Shown here: positions 5,229-7,763 of the stretch, one piece after another | How positions within the stretch are numbered: position 1 is the first letter of the stretch | Layout of the letters: each line of letters begins with the position of its first letter | Assembly (NCBI GenBank): GCA_017999235.1 | Contig: JAGOBN010000169.1 | Coordinates: 1 to 7,763 of the forward strand | DNA: 7,763 nucleotides | Direction of reading: 5' to 3' | Source of the DNA: Anaerolineales bacterium | GTDB lineage: Bacteria > Chloroflexota > Anaerolineae > Anaerolineales > UBA6663 | Notes under the pieces: model-generated | Seen by the model: only the letters and a program-made list of their open reading frames with translations | Database searches by the model: none | What the model was told of the DNA's origin: nothing | Position numbers and translations under genes: made by a program

Positions 5229-6443
5229 ATGAAACGCACGTCCCTCGCCTTTTCGGCGATCATCATCGCCAGCTTGATTCTGACGGCCTGCGCCCCGGCC
5301 GCCACCCCGGCCCCGACCGGCCCGGAGACAGTCAAGATCTACTCCAGCCTCCCGCTGACCGGCTCCAGCGCCGGCCAGACCACCACCATCGTCAACGCCA
5401 TCAATCTGGCGATTGAGCAGCAGACCAACGGCGGCCTGGTGTGCGATGGCAAGATCAAGATCGAGTACGAGTCGCTGGATGACGCCACGGCCGCCGCTGG
5501 CCAGTGGGACGCCGCCCAGGAACAGAGCAACGCCAACAAGGCCGTGGCCGATCCGAACACCGTGATCTACATCGGCACGTTCAACTCCGGCGCCGCCCGC
5601 GTCTCCATCCCGATCCTCAACCAGGCCGGCATTGTCATGATCAGCCCGGCCAACACCGCCGACGACCTGACCGCCGGCGCCGACACCGCCAAGTACTACC
5701 CGACCGGCACGCGCAACTACACGCGCGTCGTCGCGCGCGATGAGTTCCAGGGCGCGTTCGCCGCGAAGTGGGCGGCCAAGCTGGGCGCCAAGAACGTCTA
5801 CATCCTGGACGACACCCAGATCTACGGCAAGGGCGTGGCCGATCAGTTCGAGAAGAACACCGCCGCCAACGGCCTGACGGTCGTCGGCCGCGACGGCATC
5901 GACGGCAAGGCCGCGGACTACAAGGCCCTGGCCACCAAGATCGCGGGCACCAACCCGGACTTCATCTACTACGGCGGCATCACCCAGAACAACGCCGGCC
6001 AGCTGCTGAAGGACATCCGCGCCGCCGGCATCACGGCCATGTTCATGGGGCCGGACGGCATCCTGGAGCAGGCCTTCATTGACGCCGCTGGCGCCGACAT
6101 CGCCGAAGGCGTGTACGGCACCATCGCCGGCAACCCGCGCTCCAAGCTGCCCGCGGCCGGCCAGAAGTTCTACACGGACTACACGGCCAAGTTCAACGCC
6201 GAGCCGGAGCCGTACGCCATCTACGGCTACGAAGCCGGCAGCGTGGCCGTCAAGGCCATCAGCACCGTCTGCGCCAAGGATAAGGCCGCCATCCTGACCG
6301 CGGTGTTCAACACCAAGGACTTCGCGGGCGTGCTCGGCACCTGGTCCTTTGACGCCAATGGCGACACCAACCTGTACGCCATGCTCGGCAACGTGGTCAA
6401 GAACGGCAAATGGGAAGAGGCGCCGGCGGACATCCTGCCGTAA
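5229..6443 (+). CDS. livK: Branched-chain/polar amino acid ABC transporter substrate-binding lipoprotein
   Basis: The 404-residue protein captures an amino acid outside the membrane and delivers it to the Liv permease. The N-terminus has KR, a hydrophobic core and lipobox LTAC, with lipidated Cys21, followed by a Pro/Ala/Thr linker (about 22-33). The rest is a two-lobed type I periplasmic-binding fold (Peripla_BP_6): strand and ligand-loop region VKIYSSLPLTGSSAG (35-49), GTFNSGAARVSIPIL (116-130), GIVMISPANTADDLT (134-148), AKNVYILDDTQIYGKG (187-202) and FIYYGGITQNNAG (245-257). Other than the lipid-anchor Cys, only Cys72 and Cys348 are cysteines. ATG at 5229 is chosen over the frame's earlier ATG at 5190 because it has AGGAG (5214-5218) 10 bases upstream and starts the signal peptide cleanly. 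Lysine is encoded 22 of 24 times by AAG, suggesting high expression. The ligand could be leucine-type or another amino acid or amide. Confidence 0.93.
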   Translation: MKRTSLAFSAIIIASLILTACAPAATPAPTGPETVKIYSSLPLTGSSAGQTTTIVNAINLAIEQQTNGGLVCDGKIKIEYESLDDATAAAGQWDAAQEQSNANKAVADPNTVIYIGTFNSGAARVSIPILNQAGIVMISPANTADDLTAGADTAKYYPTGTRNYTRVVARDEFQGAFAAKWAAKLGAKNVYILDDTQIYGKGVADQFEKNTAANGLTVVGRDGIDGKAADYKALATKIAGTNPDFIYYGGITQNNAGQLLKDIRAAGITAMFMGPDGILEQAFIDAAGADIAEGVYGTIAGNPRSKLPAAGQKFYTDYTAKFNAEPEPYAIYGYEAGSVAVKAISTVCAKDKAAILTAVFNTKDFAGVLGTWSFDANGDTNLYAMLGNVVKNGKWEEAPADILP

Positions 6444-6503
6444 GGCGGGCCCGCCCTGCTGATCCTCATGCTGCCTTTTCGGTAGCCTGTCGTGTGTGAG
6501 AAA

Positions 6504-6541
6504 GAAGAGGGAGTGAAGTGGTCCCACTTTGCTCCCTCTTC
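6504..6541 (+). promoter_or_regulatory. Intercistronic hairpin between livK and livH
   Basis: In the transcript, 6504-6520 pairs with 6525-6541 to give an uninterrupted 17-bp stem (two G-U pairs at 6514-6515) with a GUCC loop. Its outer arms are GAAGAGGGAG and CTCCCTCTTC. The sequence after it is GTTTACG, not a true T run, so it is more likely a 3'-end stabiliser or partial attenuator than a full terminator. Such hairpins are known to let the binding-protein segment of transporter mRNAs persist longer than the permease segment. Confidence 0.75.
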
Positions 6542-6575
6542 GTTTACGCCGGCCGGCCGAGCCTCCCGGTGACTT

Positions 6576-7691
6576 ATGCCTGAAACCTCCCCTGCTACCC
6601 GACGCTTGCTGCGGACTGTGCTGGTGGCCGCCGTGATCTATCTGGCCTTGATTCTGGGTCAGCCGGCCGGCCTGGATCTGGTCAGCATCGCCAAAGATAT
6701 CCGCACGACGCCGACCAACTTGATCCAGCAGTTGATCATCGGCCTGTCGAACGGCGCCATCATCGTCATCATCGCCCTGGGGTACACCCTGGTCTATGGC
6801 ATTATCGAGCTTGTGAATTTTGCCCACGGCGAAGTGTTCATGTTGGGCGCCTTTACGGCCCTGCTGTCGCTCTCCTTGTTCACGTTTACCACCGCCACGG
6901 GCGGCCAAGCCGCGCCCTTCTGGGCGGCCCTGCTGGGCTTTATCCCGGCCATGCTGGTGTGCGGTCTGCTCAACGCCGGCATCGAACGGCTGGCCTACCG
7001 CCGGCTGCGGAACTCGCCCAAACTGACGGTGTTGATCAGCGCCATCGGCATGTCGTTTATCCTGCAAAACGTCGGCCTGCAGCTGGGGGCCTTCGGCAAG
7101 CTGACCCAGGTGGGCGACCAGTTTGCCTTCCTGCGGGTGCTGGGCAACAACAATGCCGCGCCCAAAAGCTTCCCGACCGTGCTGAGCACCGCCAACCTGC
7201 TGGGCGATTTCCCCATCCGCCTCACCCAGGCGGATGTGCTGGTGATGGTCACCGCGCTGGTGCTGATGCTGGCGCTGAACTGGTTTGTGCAGAACACGCG
7301 GCTGGGCAAGGCCATGCGCGCCACCGCGCAGAACCGCGACGCGGCCGCCATGATGGGCATCAATGTGGATCAGATCATCTCGCTGACCTTCCTGATCGGC
7401 GGGGCGCTGGCCGGCGCCGCCGGCATGATGTTCGGCCTGTACAACGGCACGGCCGTCTTCACCATGGGGTTCACGGCCGGCCTGCGGTCCTTTACGGCCG
7501 CGGTGCTGGGCGGCATCGGCAATATCCGGGGCGCGGCCCTGGGCGGCATCCTCATCGGCCTGCTGGCGGCGTTTAGCGACCAGTACCTGGCCGTGCGCTG
7601 GACGAACGCCTGGGTCTTCCTGATTTTGGTGCTGGTTCTGCTCTTCCGGCCCACGGGCCTGCTCGGGCAAGAGTCGGGAGATAAAGCCTGA
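6576..7691 (+). CDS. livH: Branched-chain amino acid ABC transporter permease, LivH type
   Basis: This 371-residue inner-membrane protein forms half of the Liv translocation channel. It has an N-terminal hydrophobic segment (about 11-28) absent from shorter LivH proteins. The conserved block GYTLVYGIIELVNFAHGEVF (69-88), further membrane segments (about 113-135, 150-172, 219-238) and the cytoplasmic EAA-like loop LGKAMRATAQNRDAAAMMG (243-261) that docks on the ATPase come next. The loop is followed by GGALAGAAGMMFG (275-287) and a final segment at about 343-357. ATG at 6576 has only a weak GGTGA a few bases upstream. A later in-frame TTG or GTG (about residues 11-17) cannot be excluded, but it would cut into the first hydrophobic segment. 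The stop TGA overlaps the livM start by one base, indicating coupled translation. ATPase genes livG/livF are not in the window. Confidence 0.95.
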   Translation: MPETSPATRRLLRTVLVAAVIYLALILGQPAGLDLVSIAKDIRTTPTNLIQQLIIGLSNGAIIVIIALGYTLVYGIIELVNFAHGEVFMLGAFTALLSLSLFTFTTATGGQAAPFWAALLGFIPAMLVCGLLNAGIERLAYRRLRNSPKLTVLISAIGMSFILQNVGLQLGAFGKLTQVGDQFAFLRVLGNNNAAPKSFPTVLSTANLLGDFPIRLTQADVLVMVTALVLMLALNWFVQNTRLGKAMRATAQNRDAAAMMGINVDQIISLTFLIGGALAGAAGMMFGLYNGTAVFTMGFTAGLRSFTAAVLGGIGNIRGAALGGILIGLLAAFSDQYLAVRWTNAWVFLILVLVLLFRPTGLLGQESGDKA

Positions 7692-7763
7692 TGAAGCAGA
7701 AACTCCTCTCCAACGCCGAGGTCATCGGCATTCTGTTGATGGGCCTCGTGGCCCTGATCATGG
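7691..7763 (+). CDS. livM: Start of a second Liv permease (LivM type), cut by the window edge
   Basis: ATG at 7691-7693 shares its A with the TGA stop of livH (TGATG). GGGAG at 7676-7680 lies 10 bases upstream. The 24 visible codons read MKQKLLSNAEVIGILLMGLV and on: a short charged N-terminus followed by a hydrophobic helix, as expected for the first membrane segment of LivM. Liv operons normally place livM directly after livH. The identity therefore rests on position and hydrophobicity, not on conserved motifs. Confidence 0.75.
   Translation, partial: MKQKLLSNAEVIGILLMGLVALIM

Noticed and set aside
5151..7670. 839-codon open frame on the - strand opposite livK and livH
   Set aside because: Its product is a Gln/His/Arg/Gly/Val-rich low-complexity shadow typical of the antisense frame of high-GC genes, while the + strand encodes two clear protein families.

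Overview
The window is high-GC bacterial chromosome with tightly packed, ordinary core genes. The rpsO-pnp neighbourhood, a lipoprotein amino-acid-binding protein with a proline/alanine-rich linker, and canonical TTGACA/TATAAT-type promoters with 17-base spacers would suit Chloroflexota (Anaerolineae-like) or a similar high-GC lineage. This placement is an inference from style, not from a marker gene. I see no phage, transposon, CRISPR, tRNA or rRNA signal.

Layout. Positions 2-292 (+) hold the C-terminal end of a Cys/Met-type PLP enzyme. It converges on pnp (386-2662, -), and the two share a bidirectional terminator at 333-365. pnp encodes a full-length polynucleotide phosphorylase with a glycine/arginine-rich RGG tail. 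Its 261-base upstream gap carries a strong promoter (2835-2863) and a leader with several hairpins, one of which pairs with the Shine-Dalgarno sequence. Upstream lies rpsO (2924-3199, -), ribosomal protein S15, closed by its own terminator (2877-2904) and driven by its own promoter (3289-3317). Next is a cytoplasmic gamma-glutamyltransferase-family protein (3339-4982, -), whose predicted transcription start falls on its ATG. Diverging from it is a branched-chain/polar amino acid ABC importer operon (+): the lipoprotein binding protein (5229-6443), a long intercistronic hairpin (6504-6541), the permease livH (6576-7691), and the first codons of a second permease, livM (7691-end).

How the genes work together. 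rpsO and pnp form the widespread translation/RNA-decay pair, but here each appears to have its own promoter. The Liv genes form one transport unit in which heavy codon bias and the intercistronic hairpin suggest that the binding protein is made in excess over the permeases. The gamma-glutamyltransferase and the PLP lyase are amino-acid enzymes that could share substrates with the importer, but the sequence does not prove a link.

The most interesting content is regulatory: the pnp leader hairpin, the predicted leaderless and dyad-decorated ggt promoter, the PNPase RGG tail, and the livK-livH hairpin. No gene here looks like a previously undescribed system.
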